From contig NZ_CP059902.1 in NCBI RefSeq assembly GCF_014127105.1, positions 1,273,001 through 1,337,000 on the forward strand: a stretch of 64,000 bases of DNA. Reading direction: 5' to 3'. Position numbers and translations under genes: made by a program. How positions within the stretch are numbered: position 1 is the first letter of the stretch; each line of letters opens with the position of its first letter. The DNA is from Devosia sp. MC521. Its GTDB lineage: Bacteria; Pseudomonadota; Alphaproteobacteria; Rhizobiales; Devosiaceae. Positions 52,757 to 61,450 of the stretch are shown here, one piece after another. Under the pieces are notes generated by a model, which saw only the letters and a list, made by a program, of their open reading frames with translations, did not search any database and had not been told where the DNA came from.

Positions 52757-53058
52757 TCCCGAGAGCCGAGACTAAAATTCTGCTCGTCAAATATGTCAGA
52801 TGGATCTGACCGCTTAGGCCTGCTTGATCACTGGTAGTACTCAAATTTTTCCGCGAGCGACTATTTATCGACTTGCGCAGACTGTGCGCCTCGCAGGTCC
52901 TGAAACCGGCCTCCATGCACACCCGCAATTGGCATCTTGCGCGAAACTGGAATACCAGTTTGATTGTTTGAGTTTACGGCGGCTAGAATATTTCTTGGAC
53001 GCCCGGTCGCTTACCCAGTCCACATTGCCTCGCAGCAGTTTTGATTATCAGGTTGTCG
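52757..53058. other. about 300-bp gap before the peptidase gene
   Basis: No supported gene. Short frames are present but none has a ribosome-binding site or family likeness. The promoter of the downstream gene should lie here; I could not choose a convincing pair of boxes. Confidence 0.4.
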
Positions 53059-54708
53059 ATGAAATTTTCTAAGTTAGCTTTTTGTGTCGCAGCCTCTGGG
53101 TTGTCACTGTCCGGCCCGGCTTTCGGCCAGCAGATACTGGGAGCGCTGGACGGTGTTGTGGATCAGCAATTGCAACGCGGCTGGTTTGCCGGCGAGCAAG
53201 ACGGCTGGTTCGTTATGCGCAACGACACTCTCGAAAAATCCGAACAAACTCTGACCATCAAAGCGGGCCCGCCCAGTGCCGCGGGGCGTCGTGCTTCCGT
53301 CAATGTTTCCATCAGTTCCGACCAGCCCACTGCTGCCATCGGGATGGTGGTGCGCAACAGTGCCAACAAGGGGACCTGCGTCGCCGAGTTAACTGCGGAA
53401 GCGGCTGCCAATCTGTTTTGCGTCATCGATGGGAAATTTGAATCAGTCGCCACGGTCGCCAAAGCCGCGAAACTCGATGGCACTGACGTCATTGATTTGA
53501 TCGAAACGCCCGGTCTTGCCACCTTCATCGTCAACGGCAAGCTTCTGGGTGACGTCCCAAATGCCGCCGCGTTGGGCGACGAGCTTGGGGTTATGGCCTT
53601 CGAGCGCGGCACCTTTGGCGTCGCTGAATTCATGGTGACCGATATGGAGGACAGTGCTCCTCCACTGGCTCAAGGCTCGGGTCTGCCACCACGGGGCGGC
53701 AGCGCAGGCGCGTCAGCACCCGCTGATGCCCCCGCCACAACACCGCCACCGGCGGGGAGCGACGCCAATGCCACCCGCATGGCTGAGATCATGGGGCCGC
53801 TGGCGACCTCGATCATTGGCTCCGGAAACCGTGAAGGGTGGGGCACGTTTTTCGAGAATGAGTGGTTGGTGCTGGTCAACGAAAACAAGGCAAGCTCGGA
53901 AAACTTCTTCACCATGCCTATGGGCGGCCCCGTCGCTTCCGGCGAGCGCGTCGTAAAGGTCAACGTCAACATTCGCCCCCCACAAGGCCGGACTGTCGAG
54001 GAGTTCAAACTCTCGGCGGCTGGCATTGTTGTCGAAAGCGCTACCACCAAGAACTCATGCCTTGGCGAGATCACCCTGGGTGGTGATGGCCTCGTCCTGT
54101 GCTTTGGTGAGGACGGCAAATCTACCGAGATTGGTCGGCTCCCGGGCGCTGCGAAGGTGGACGGCACTGATCTGCTGGAATGGGTTGAACAGCCCGGCGT
54201 GGGTGGCTTTTTCCTCAATGGAAAGCTCATCGCACAGGTCAATGAGCAGGCAATTCTTGGCGGTGCCGTTGGCATTTTGGCCTACGAGCGTGGCGATTTC
54301 TATTTTAGCGATTTTGCCGTGTCGACGACCAATGCTGCAGCGCCGCAAACGACGGGAACCAGCGCCGCTCCGCCCCCAACCTCATCAACAGGGGAGGGAG
54401 CTATCCCCTTCATCAACACACATGAGTCGCAATTGATCGGCGCTTATCTGGGCGTCACCAATGGCATTTTCATGCATGAATTCGGCCATGCCCTGATTGC
54501 CGAACTGCAATTGCCCTCCACCGGGCCGGAAGAAGACGCAGTCGACATTTTCTCCGCGCTGCGCGTCGTCGAGCCGACCATGTATCCCTCGGGTGATGAA
54601 AATATCGATCTGATCGGCCGCGAAGTGGCGATCTACTCGGTCCTGCCTTGGTACTATGGCGGTATGATCAATTCCCAGACCGGCGAGCAGTTGCCTTGGC
54701 AGGATTAG
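53059..54708 (+). CDS. secreted DUF4344-type metallopeptidase, N-terminal part ending at an amber codon
   Basis: 549 residues to a TAG at 54706-54708. A signal peptide (LAFCVAASGLSLSGPAFG) is followed by two similar ~170-residue beta-rich modules (about 35-195 and 255-435). Each has a GW-G...W-V pattern, a paired Cys (GTCVAEL / SCLGEI and the later Cys), and the closing phrase (M/L)A(F/Y)ERG-(T/D)F. A Pro/Ala linker joins them. The zinc peptidase core then begins HEFGHALIAELQLPSTGPEEDAVD (HExxH plus the EEDA motif) and breaks off at WQD-stop. The next 336 codons continue the same frame and domain, so the gene is one reading unit with a nonsense change, likely GAG to TAG, in the D-E-H position of the family. 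Confidence 0.82.
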   Translation: MKFSKLAFCVAASGLSLSGPAFGQQILGALDGVVDQQLQRGWFAGEQDGWFVMRNDTLEKSEQTLTIKAGPPSAAGRRASVNVSISSDQPTAAIGMVVRNSANKGTCVAELTAEAAANLFCVIDGKFESVATVAKAAKLDGTDVIDLIETPGLATFIVNGKLLGDVPNAAALGDELGVMAFERGTFGVAEFMVTDMEDSAPPLAQGSGLPPRGGSAGASAPADAPATTPPPAGSDANATRMAEIMGPLATSIIGSGNREGWGTFFENEWLVLVNENKASSENFFTMPMGGPVASGERVVKVNVNIRPPQGRTVEEFKLSAAGIVVESATTKNSCLGEITLGGDGLVLCFGEDGKSTEIGRLPGAAKVDGTDLLEWVEQPGVGGFFLNGKLIAQVNEQAILGGAVGILAYERGDFYFSDFAVSTTNAAAPQTTGTSAAPPPTSSTGEGAIPFINTHESQLIGAYLGVTNGIFMHEFGHALIAELQLPSTGPEEDAVDIFSALRVVEPTMYPSGDENIDLIGREVAIYSVLPWYYGGMINSQTGEQLPWQD

Positions 54709-55716
54709 CACACCGGCGATTTGCGGCGCTTCCGCAATACGTTCTGCGTGATCTACGGTGGCAATCCGGGTCTTTACGAACACATCGCCGAGCAGGTCGG
54801 CATGGAAGAGCGGACGCTGTCGCGTTGCGCCGAAGAGTTCAATCGCCAAAACCGCGCTTGGCGCACAATCCTGGCGCCGCACACTCGCATTAGCACATGG
54901 CATCCAGACGGGCATTTGATGGCTGATGCCCCCGGCGCTGCTGTGAAGGTGACGTTCGAGCTGCCGACAACTCCGGTCAGCCGTTTCTTGGTCGAAACAT
55001 TTGAAGATGGTTTGCGCGGTTTTGCCGAAGACCTTGCCAAGACTTACGTTCTGCCGCGTGACCTGAGTGTGACCTATCGCCAGTGCGGTGAACTCAACGC
55101 ATGGTATAACCCCAGTGAGGGCAGTATCACCATGTGCTACGACCTCATTGAATATCTCATTGGCATGCTCGCTGAGGTGGAACTGGGTGGAACGCAGACT
55201 TCCTCTGCACCACCGGCTCAGGCCGACACTGTTGCCGTGACCTCAGAGATGATGGTTACCGCGGGCGCGCTCAACGAGCTGGCCGATTATGGTGTCCCTG
55301 CAACCTCCGTCCTCTTCCCCGCGCCCTATCGCGGTCCAACACCCGCTGCTCACATGCGCGCCGATGTGTTGACGACCCCCGCCATCGTCGACCTACTGAC
55401 CGGCAACGACAATTGGTTGTTGGTGGATACCAGTGGCGGCACAGCAACCTTGCCCGGCGCTTTTGCAGTGGTCGATGCCGGGCGCGACGGCAGCCTTACA
55501 GATAGATTTCAGGGGCTTATCGAAGACTGGCTGACCGAGGAGACCGGCGGCGACAAATCCGTCCCGATCATTTTCTTCGGCGCAGGCATGCAGGACCGCT
55601 CCTCCTACAATGCCGCTCTGCGGGCTGGCATGGCCGGCTGGAAGGCCTATTGGTACCGTGGCGGTATCGAGGCCTGGCGCTCCAACGGTCTGCCCATGGC
55701 CGGACAAATCGACTAG
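54709..55716 (+). pseudogene. C-terminal part of the interrupted DUF4344 peptidase, with rhodanese-like domain
   Basis: Same frame as the preceding part. HTGDLRRFRNTFCVIYGGNP continues the DUF4344 domain exactly where the family has DEH...QRF...CLIYG; ERTLSRCAEEF and NRAWRTILAPH follow. A second ~130-residue segment (QCGELNAWYNPSEGSITMCYD) belongs to the DUF4344 repeat. The last 110 residues resemble a rhodanese (TPAIVDLLTG, VDTSGG, YRGGIEAWRSNGLP), but the catalytic Cys loop is IFFGAGMQDRSS, without Cys. Without readthrough this part would need the weak TTG at 54721. Confidence 0.72.
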
Positions 55717-55869
55717 CCGATGTCACTGACCCATCCTGCCTTGGCGTCGTCAAACAACGCTAGGCTTGATGGATCAGGTGACCCACCAGTGCAATCGTAC
55801 CCGAATGCTCCGGGGCAGTGCGCAAACGCTGCCCCTTCTGCCGAAAGTTCGATAACAATTTCAGGAAAC

Positions 55870-55893
55870 TGGCGACCCCTGCAGGATTCGAAT
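55870..55893 (-). other. tRNA 3'-end fragment, probable attachment site of the element
   Basis: On the minus strand the 24 bases run from the T-loop ATTCGAAT through CCTGCAGGGGTCG to CCA, the 3' end of a tRNA with discriminator G. The 5' side lacks a matching T-stem (GGCTA instead of GCAGG), so there is no complete tRNA. An integrase gene starts 19 nt away. This is the usual scar of tRNA-targeted integration, with the intact tRNA expected at the other, unseen end. Confidence 0.7.
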
Positions 55894-55911
55894 AGCCATT
55901 TTTAGCGGTTG

Positions 55912-56991
55912 TTATTTCTGGGTTTTTCCCGATTTTCCCCGCACCGGATTGCTAGGTGCGGGGATAGACGTTCCCGGTTCATGCTCGTCTATCACCAGCA
56001 GTGCTGCTCCTTGCTCCGCCAGTTTTGCCCGGTTCGCAGACTTGGTGTAGAGCCCGGCCTGTGCCGCGGTGGTCCAGCCAAAGATGGCCATTAGCTGCAG
56101 ATCAGTTGCGCCGTTTTCTGCCGCGATTGTGGCGCCTGCCTTGCGCAGTCCGTGAGCGCGCCCCGGAACCCCCGCGGCCTCACATTGCTCCCTGAACCAA
56201 TTCCCAAAGCTCTCTTTCTTCCATGGTTGTCCGTGGCTCGTGCAAAGGAACACGAGGTCGCCTGTCTTCGTCGCGTCTATCGAGCGCCGAAGAGGTGACA
56301 GCAGCGGCACGATGACTTCCGTTCCGGTCTTCTCGTTGCGAAGGGTAATCACCTCATTGCGTACATGCTGCTTGCCGAACAGAACGGCGTCACCGCGGCG
56401 AAATCCCGTGTAGAGCAACACGTCGAGAGCAAGCCGTTGCTGCGTGCCAGTCGGCCACTTCGCTTGATACCGGTGCACTTCATCGATCGACCACGGGTGA
56501 TGGCCGGTTGTGCGAACACGTGGTTTCTCGATGCCTTTGGCTGGATTGTCAGTCATATAGCCAGCATCAATCGCGAAAGCGAAAATCTGGTTCATGACCT
56601 TGAGGTAGTTTACCGCTGCGGCCGGCGTCTTGGCGCGACGGTCTCGACCATCTGCAATGATGCGCCGGGTAATCTGGCTGATGCGGATATGCCCGCCTGT
56701 CTCAGCAACACGCATCAGCACTTGGCGACGGAAGCGCTGCGTGCCAGTGGCAAGTGAGGCCCACTTCGCGCTTTCCATGTATCGCTCAACGAGCCACTTG
56801 AAGGTCCCGCTCGCCATTGGCTTGGGAGGCTCAACGCCGCCTAGAGCAGCTTCATAAGCAGCTCGCCATTCTGGGCTTTCATACTCCCCAGGTAGGCGCA
56901 CACGCTTGCCCTTGCCGCGGCGAAAATACCAGACGTAACTCCCGTGCCGGTTCTTTTCTCTCAGGGTATAGGGCTTGCGCTTGCGAGGCAT
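55912..56991 (-). CDS. int: tyrosine recombinase / integrase
   Basis: 359 residues from ATG 56991 (a TTG five codons up is also open). The catalytic residues are Arg in LLYTGFRRGDA, His-x-x-Arg in RAHGLRKAGA, His/Trp in FGWTT and the nucleophile Tyr in QAGLYTK. The N-terminal arm is basic, and a SAM-like core-binding domain follows. It catalyses site-specific integration and excision. It lies at the element's left end, beside the tRNA fragment, as the last gene of the leftward operon. Confidence 0.95.
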   Translation of the reverse strand: MPRKRKPYTLREKNRHGSYVWYFRRGKGKRVRLPGEYESPEWRAAYEAALGGVEPPKPMASGTFKWLVERYMESAKWASLATGTQRFRRQVLMRVAETGGHIRISQITRRIIADGRDRRAKTPAAAVNYLKVMNQIFAFAIDAGYMTDNPAKGIEKPRVRTTGHHPWSIDEVHRYQAKWPTGTQQRLALDVLLYTGFRRGDAVLFGKQHVRNEVITLRNEKTGTEVIVPLLSPLRRSIDATKTGDLVFLCTSHGQPWKKESFGNWFREQCEAAGVPGRAHGLRKAGATIAAENGATDLQLMAIFGWTTAAQAGLYTKSANRAKLAEQGAALLVIDEHEPGTSIPAPSNPVRGKSGKTQK

Positions 56992-56992
56992 T

Positions 56993-57166
56993 TTAGAAGT
57001 GTCCAACTACGTCATCTTGGCGCTTCTCACTTTCTCGCACTACCGAGGAAGGAATGAGGCGCACGAGGCCCATCGGGGTTTGCACCTCGATGACGGCGTT
57101 CTGCTTTTCTGCAGCGCGGAGCAGGGTGGTTGCCTGCTTCTCAGTGATGGCAAGAGGCTTACCCAT
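56993..57166 (-). CDS. small protein upstream of the integrase
   Basis: 57 residues (MGKPLAITEKQATTLLRAAE to DDVVGHF) with an excellent Shine-Dalgarno GGAGGTGAG. Its TAA lies 1 nt before the integrase ATG, and its start overlaps the gene above by 8 nt. The N-terminal helix and basic middle could be a small DNA-binding protein or excisionase, but no family is certain. Confidence 0.75.
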   Translation of the reverse strand: MGKPLAITEKQATTLLRAAEKQNAVIEVQTPMGLVRLIPSSVVRESEKRQDDVVGHF

Positions 57167-57743
57167 TTAACTCACCTCCCGTAGATGTTGTGAGGTTTTC
57201 GAAGCGGCCATCTCTGAATTCCTCCAGCGGACGAACCCATATTTCAGTCGGGTCGGTGGCGCTGCGGTAGATAGCCACTTCTTCATCGTCCACCGACAGA
57301 ACTCCGCCTTCGAACATATCGACCCAAGTTTCCGCCTGCATCTTGCCTTCGCCGATCAGCACGTATTCAGTTCCGCGCTTCTTGTGTCGGTGCGTAGCCT
57401 CACTCACTGGTGCAGGTGTGGTTTTGAGGGCGGAGAGGCGGGCGTGAAGCTGCGCTATGGCATTGCCCGGCCTCGAATGGTCGATCTTGAGGACAACCTT
57501 TTCGGCGTCAATTTCGTGCGGGCATTGCAGCACTGCGTTGAAAGCTGCTTCCCCGCCCGGAAACCTATCCACTACTGCCTGCAATGGATTGGATGCGGTA
57601 GCAAAAGCCCGGATCGTCGTTGCGGCTTCCCGGAATAGGTCTGAACCTCCCTGATCAAAGCCCTCTGGCCATGCCGATGGGTTCTCGACGCGGTAAGAGA
57701 GCTTGTCCGCAAGCTGTGAGAGTGCGTTTGCCTTGTCGGTCAT
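57159..57743 (-). CDS. prophage protein with C-terminal DUF1653-like segment
   Basis: 194 residues. The last ~70 (HKKRGTEYVLIGEGK, VAIYRSATDPTEIWVRPLEEF) look like the DUF1653 pattern of a short beta fold. The N-terminal part is helical and polar. ATGA overlap with the HNH gene upstream. Role unknown. Confidence 0.7.
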   Translation of the reverse strand: MTDKANALSQLADKLSYRVENPSAWPEGFDQGGSDLFREAATTIRAFATASNPLQAVVDRFPGGEAAFNAVLQCPHEIDAEKVVLKIDHSRPGNAIAQLHARLSALKTTPAPVSEATHRHKKRGTEYVLIGEGKMQAETWVDMFEGGVLSVDDEEVAIYRSATDPTEIWVRPLEEFRDGRFENLTTSTGGELNG

Positions 57744-58138
57744 ACCTGTTCACTCTTCCTGATAAGAGGGCGGGTTGCTGAGCGTTGGTTGTTGCCGCTG
57801 CCAAGAGGGCGGGAAGCCCATTTGGAGTGTGGGCGAATGCCAAGATGCTTGTCCGAGACGCGCTTGGCCTTGGCTTGCATTGGCACATCGAACGAACTCG
57901 TTTTGAAGCGGTGGCAGGTTTTGCAGGTAGCCACGCAGTTCTCCAGCGTGTCGCTACCCTTGTCAGTTGCGGGGGCAGGGTAGTGATCGTATTCAACACC
58001 CGCGCTTAGTGGCGCATTGCATCGCTGTCCTGGCGGAAGGCCATAGACCTCACCGACAGCCTCACACAGATCCCGAGAGCGGTGGCGTGCTTCGCGCTTG
58101 GTTCCTTTGCTGAACTCGTAGCGTTTGGATCTAGCCAT
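57740..58138 (-). CDS. HNH endonuclease-like protein
   Basis: 132 residues. Core motif: CEAVGEVYGLPPGQRC, then VEYDHYPAPATDKGSDTLEN with the catalytic Asp-His and NCVATCKTCHRFKT (Cys/His zinc pair). This is a compact HNH nuclease of the type found in prophages and in early phage operons. Overlaps its neighbours by 4 and 8 nt. Confidence 0.8.
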   Translation of the reverse strand: MARSKRYEFSKGTKREARHRSRDLCEAVGEVYGLPPGQRCNAPLSAGVEYDHYPAPATDKGSDTLENCVATCKTCHRFKTSSFDVPMQAKAKRVSDKHLGIRPHSKWASRPLGSGNNQRSATRPLIRKSEQV

Positions 58139-58349
58139 TCACTGCCTCCCTCTCGCCATACGCTGTCAGCTTGAACATTGGCGGTGCGCCATCTTCAGCG
58201 GAAACAGAGAGGTATTTCTTGCGGACTAGGCCGTTGAGCGTGTCCATGATGAAGGGTTCAGCGCATGCGTCTTGGCTTGGGCAGTACGAACCGCCGCAGC
58301 GCTTAACCATAGCGAGCGCGTTGCGCTCGGTTTGATTTGGCTTCCTCAT
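58131..58349 (-). CDS. small prophage protein of unknown function
   Basis: 72 residues with a winged-helix-like feel (DTLNGLVRKKYLSVSAEDGAPPMFKLTAYGE) and one Cys pair (CGGSYC). No family recognised. Coupled by 8-nt and 4-nt overlaps in the leftward operon. Confidence 0.65.
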   Translation of the reverse strand: MRKPNQTERNALAMVKRCGGSYCPSQDACAEPFIMDTLNGLVRKKYLSVSAEDGAPPMFKLTAYGEREAVNG

Positions 58350-58618
58350 TGCTGCAGCCCCTTGGCAGCGCGGTACTCGCTGGGAGAAATCACTCGGCCG
58401 TCAGTTGCGTGCCAAGTCAAACTGCCGTTCTCAAAGGCGAAGGTGCCGTCGAAGAACAAGCCTGTACCTTCGGTAATGAAGCGCTCGATCTGATCAGGAT
58501 TAGCGTAGAGGCATGAGATGATCTGGCCCGCAGTTTCAACTGCTCCCGTGTTCGACTGCCAGCCGACAGCGCTTGATACCTCAGCAACTTTGTTCAAAAG
58601 CTCTAGTGCGGTGGTCAT
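58346..58618 (-). CDS. small prophage protein of unknown function
   Basis: 90 residues. Helical first half (ALELLNKVAEVSSAVGW), then a short beta stretch (GLFFDGTFAFENGSLTWHA). Not recognised. Start and stop overlap the neighbours by 4 nt each. Confidence 0.65.
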   Translation of the reverse strand: MTTALELLNKVAEVSSAVGWQSNTGAVETAGQIISCLYANPDQIERFITEGTGLFFDGTFAFENGSLTWHATDGRVISPSEYRAAKGLQQ

Positions 58619-59268
58619 GCTGCCTCCGCGATTTTGCGCGGCTGAGCGTGCAGCACCGTGAGGGCGGGGAAGCGCTGTGAGGCCTTGTATTCGTCGTATT
58701 GCTCAACGGCCCACCGGATTGCGTGACAGCACCAGACGAAGTGGTGTGTGTAGTCTTCGAGCCGATGTTCGTAGAAGTCGCTGAACGGCTGCTCGCCTGC
58801 TGCATCCCTCCAAGTCATGGCTGCAGTAATCGCGCTCTCTGTCGAGTATGGAGTTTCCCACTCCAGCATTTCGCGCAGCTCTGCCCAGTGCTCTAGACGG
58901 CGCTCTTTGCCTTGAGGATATGCGGCGCGAAAGTCCGAAACGATATGATGCCGGAACAGCTCTTCCGAAAACTCGCGATGACCGCCGCCTCTGTCGTGAG
59001 CTTGTAGCTTCTCGGCCCAGTAGCTGAGGTTAATGCCCTCCCCACGGAAGAACTCAAACATGTCCGCTAGGCGCGAGAACACGTAACAGCCCATGTCGCC
59101 GCTGATGCAAAGATAGCCGGGCCAAGTCGTAATATTGAAATAGCGGTTGCTGGTGCTAGGCTGCTTGAAGGTGAGGTGTCGGTTCTGCCCATCGTCAGCG
59201 AGCACGATGAGTTCGTGATCCTTTGTCTCCCGAAGAAACTGGCTTTCGCTTGGTGTGCGAGTTCTCAT
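58615..59268 (-). CDS. prophage protein of unknown function
   Basis: 217 residues, aromatic-rich, with the phrase SDFYEHRLEDYTHHFVWCCHAIRWAVEQYDEYK near the C-terminus split as FYEHRLEDYTHHF and WCCHAIRWAV. This pattern occurs in proteins of siphophages and their prophages, where it is uncharacterised. It overlaps both neighbours by 4 nt. Confidence 0.7.
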   Translation of the reverse strand: MRTRTPSESQFLRETKDHELIVLADDGQNRHLTFKQPSTSNRYFNITTWPGYLCISGDMGCYVFSRLADMFEFFRGEGINLSYWAEKLQAHDRGGGHREFSEELFRHHIVSDFRAAYPQGKERRLEHWAELREMLEWETPYSTESAITAAMTWRDAAGEQPFSDFYEHRLEDYTHHFVWCCHAIRWAVEQYDEYKASQRFPALTVLHAQPRKIAEAA

Positions 59269-59513
59269 GCTGCTTCCTTCTCATCCTGGAACTTGACGCC
59301 ATTTGGGTGAAGACAGACGCCTTCAAAGGCGTCTCGGACAGCTGCCTGCAGGTTGAGTTTGATGCCGCGTTCGAGCGATGCGTAGACCTCACCAGATAGG
59401 AGTGCTTGTGCTTGAAGCAGTGCGTTGCGGCTTCCGGTGTCTTTCGCTTCTCTGCAGAGGCGCTGGGTGGCCGTGAGAAGCTCCACCTTCTTTCCGATCT
59501 GGGAGAAATTCAT
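59265..59513 (-). CDS. small prophage protein of unknown function
   Basis: 82 residues, mainly helical with alternating polar residues (KKVELLTATQRLCREAKDTG). No motif. Kept because both ends are ATGA-coupled to neighbours. Confidence 0.6.
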   Translation of the reverse strand: MNFSQIGKKVELLTATQRLCREAKDTGSRNALLQAQALLSGEVYASLERGIKLNLQAAVRDAFEGVCLHPNGVKFQDEKEAA

Positions 59514-60241
59514 GTGTCTTCCCCTTCCGCATCCACGTTTCTGCGGTGGACGGTGAAGGTGTAGGCGGCAACGAAGGGGTTAGCGTCCCAAGCGCCATTG
59601 CCGTTGATCTGGTCCCATACGGAGGCGTAGAGGATGCGCGAGCGAGCGTCGGGGCAGAGAATGTGCGTGGACGCGTAGAGGGCGCGCTCTTCTGGGCTTA
59701 AAACTGTGTCTGCTGTGGCTTGCGTCATGCCCTCGGCGATTGCGTCGGCTTCGCTGCAGGCTTGCAAGCGCTCGACCTTCACACCAGAAACGGTCAGCGT
59801 TAGGCGAGAAGCCCAGCGTGGCATGAAGATGGATGGGCGCCAGGGATAGCCGCGAACGCCAGGCGTGAGATCTCGCAGCGCATCATCAGCTGCGTAGCGC
59901 ACGTCTGCGGGCCGGTTTTTGGTTGGGAGGTAGTCGCCAAATGACAGCGCCTGCCAAGTCTCACGCACCCAGAGCTGATCGCCCTTAGCGATCGGCAGCT
60001 TGAACCAGTCAGGACCTTGCTGATTGTACTCATCCCACCAACACCAGTGCACCTGGTCGTCGTGCAGGGCGATGTATGGCTCATCACGGGTTTTGTTTAC
60101 CCATGACAGGCCGCGCGGTGGATTGGGGCTGCCTTGATAGCCACTTGGCTGCGGCTTGATCACTCGGCGCGTCTGCGTCTTCGTGCCATCGAGCAGCGCT
60201 CGGACCATCGGTGCTGAGAATAGGATCGGTTTAATGCCCAT
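59510..60241 (-). CDS. ASCH-domain prophage protein
   Basis: 243 residues. Opens with ILFSAPMVRALLDGTKTQTR then RRVIKPQ and GDQLWVRETW, the ASCH (PUA-like) fold seen in many phage proteins that may bind RNA or modified bases. A long insertion carries aromatic residues. The start is 2 nt from the next gene's stop. Function unknown beyond the fold. Confidence 0.78.
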   Translation of the reverse strand: MGIKPILFSAPMVRALLDGTKTQTRRVIKPQPSGYQGSPNPPRGLSWVNKTRDEPYIALHDDQVHWCWWDEYNQQGPDWFKLPIAKGDQLWVRETWQALSFGDYLPTKNRPADVRYAADDALRDLTPGVRGYPWRPSIFMPRWASRLTLTVSGVKVERLQACSEADAIAEGMTQATADTVLSPEERALYASTHILCPDARSRILYASVWDQINGNGAWDANPFVAAYTFTVHRRNVDAEGEDT

Positions 60242-60243
60242 GA

Positions 60244-60513
60244 CTATCTCCAGCGTTCATAGGGAGAGTCCGAGCGGACGTAGCCGGACCATTCAAGCGC
60301 TTCCGATTTGCTCGGGTCGGGCCCTGGGCGAGAAAACACTAGAGGCGGTGGCACAGTGCCGGCCGCTTGGTGTGAAGATAGCTCGGCGATGCGCATAGCT
60401 TGTTCGCTGTCCGCGTGACGTGTCGCGGCCAAATTGTAGATGTCGAAGCTGGAAACGTGGTCGGCGCTCTTAGTCTTTTCCTGAGCCTCAGCGAGCTTTT
60501 GCTGCCAGTTCAT
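60244..60513 (-). CDS. small prophage protein of unknown function
   Basis: 89 residues from ATG 60513 (GGGAG 8 nt upstream; the frame is open to 60552 but the sequence there belongs to another reading frame's gene). Helical N-terminus NWQQKLAEAQEKTK and a Pro-rich end. No family recognised. Confidence 0.6.
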   Translation of the reverse strand: MNWQQKLAEAQEKTKSADHVSSFDIYNLAATRHADSEQAMRIAELSSHQAAGTVPPPLVFSRPGPDPSKSEALEWSGYVRSDSPYERWR

Positions 60514-60617
60514 CAGATCAACTCCCAAGGAAATGCCCCGAAACGAAGCCAAAAGGCGGCGCTAAAGGTGACGGCGATGTGGGTGAGTAAGAAGCAAGTC
60601 CTGTAGTAGAGCGTCAT
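60513..60617 (-). CDS. 34-residue membrane peptide
   Basis: MTLYYRTCFLLTHIAVTFS to WELI, one predicted membrane helix. Ribosome-binding site GAGGGCGG precedes the ATG, which overlaps the gene above by 4 nt; its TGA shares bases with the next ATG (TGATG). Too short for a family call, but placed exactly as a coupled gene should be. Confidence 0.5.
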   Translation of the reverse strand: MTLYYRTCFLLTHIAVTFSAAFWLRFGAFPWELI

Positions 60618-61003
60618 GATCCGCCCTCAAGATTGTCGTGGTTCAGATCGGTGTTGCCTTCAGCAGCCTGCCGGGCCTCAGTGTCCTTGAGCTTCTCCAT
60701 GGCGCGCTCTTGGGCTGACTGCGGTACCGGACCAGCAAAGCCTAGTTCGCCTGGCTGGCGTGGGCGGTTGAACATCTCCTCAGCCAAAGCCAGCGTTGCA
60801 TCAGAACGTGCTTGTCTTTCTGCAGGATCGATCTCAGGTCGGCGCCCAGCTGACGGCGTCTTGAAAAGAACGTTCGTTAGGTGGCTGCTGCCGCGATGCG
60901 TGCGTAGTCCTCGTGTGCCGGCCATTCGATAATTCGGCGGGTGCCTATTAAGCTGCTCAGTCTTCCGACCTCGCCCCGCCGTCCCTTCGTTGGAAATAAC
61001 CAT
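60614..61003 (-). CDS. prophage protein of unknown function
   Basis: 129 residues, hydrophilic, with a basic first third and an acidic end (EKLKDTEARQAAEGNTDLN). Start not firmly fixed; a Met at residue 27 is possible. No domain seen. Confidence 0.55.
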   Translation of the reverse strand: MVISNEGTAGRGRKTEQLNRHPPNYRMAGTRGLRTHRGSSHLTNVLFKTPSAGRRPEIDPAERQARSDATLALAEEMFNRPRQPGELGFAGPVPQSAQERAMEKLKDTEARQAAEGNTDLNHDNLEGGS

Positions 61004-61045
61004 TCAGGACTAGCGACCTCGGCGGATCGCTAGGGTGGGAAGGGT

Positions 61046-61279
61046 TCAAACGAAGTCGGCGAATTGACCGCTAAGCACAACGTTCAGGTGCTTCCGGGCC
61101 ATTTCTGCGGTTAGGCGCGACGTGTCCGAATAGACCGCAATCAGAGACCGGTCGCCCCCGAGTGCAATCAGTCGGCGGCGCGTATCGAACATATTTGCGG
61201 TTGCTGCCTGACTGCGCTTTGCGCTAGCCCTGTGACTGCGACGGCGGTCTGCGGCAAACTGGGCTGGTGTGCGTGCCAT
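61046..61279 (-). CDS. small basic prophage protein, first gene of the leftward operon
   Basis: 77 residues, very Arg-rich at the start (FAADRRRSHRASAKRSQAAT), GGAGG upstream. Its place next to the control region suggests an early regulatory or DNA-binding role; nothing more can be read. Confidence 0.6.
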   Translation of the reverse strand: MARTPAQFAADRRRSHRASAKRSQAATANMFDTRRRLIALGGDRSLIAVYSDTSRLTAEMARKHLNVVLSGQFADFV

Positions 61280-61344
61280 TTCTCTTCATCCTCCTATTGA
61301 GCCGATCTGCGTTTGCGTCTTCGGGCTCGGTTGATGAATGGAGT

Positions 61345-61396
61345 TTCGCGAAAAGCGCGAATGTTGTCAATCGGAATTGCGCGATAATCGCGAATT
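61345..61396. promoter_or_regulatory. operator-like inverted repeats of the element's divergent control region
   Basis: Site 1: TTCGCG-AAAAG-CGCGAA (61345-61361), perfect. Site 2: AATTGCGCGA-TAA-TCGCGAATT (61375-61396), imperfect. The half-site TTCGCGA is shared. They lie between the leftward operon and the rightward DUF2513 gene, where a repressor would be expected to bind. Confidence 0.6.
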
Positions 61397-61450
61397 ATGT
61401 ATCTTAGCCTTGCGACTGGAGCTATAAGCAGGCGTCAATTGGAGGTGCAG

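Noticed and set aside
54706..54708. TAG as a pyrrolysine or other recoded codon
   Set aside because: No sign of recoding machinery in this group, and the residue expected here is Glu; a simple nonsense change or read error is far more likely.
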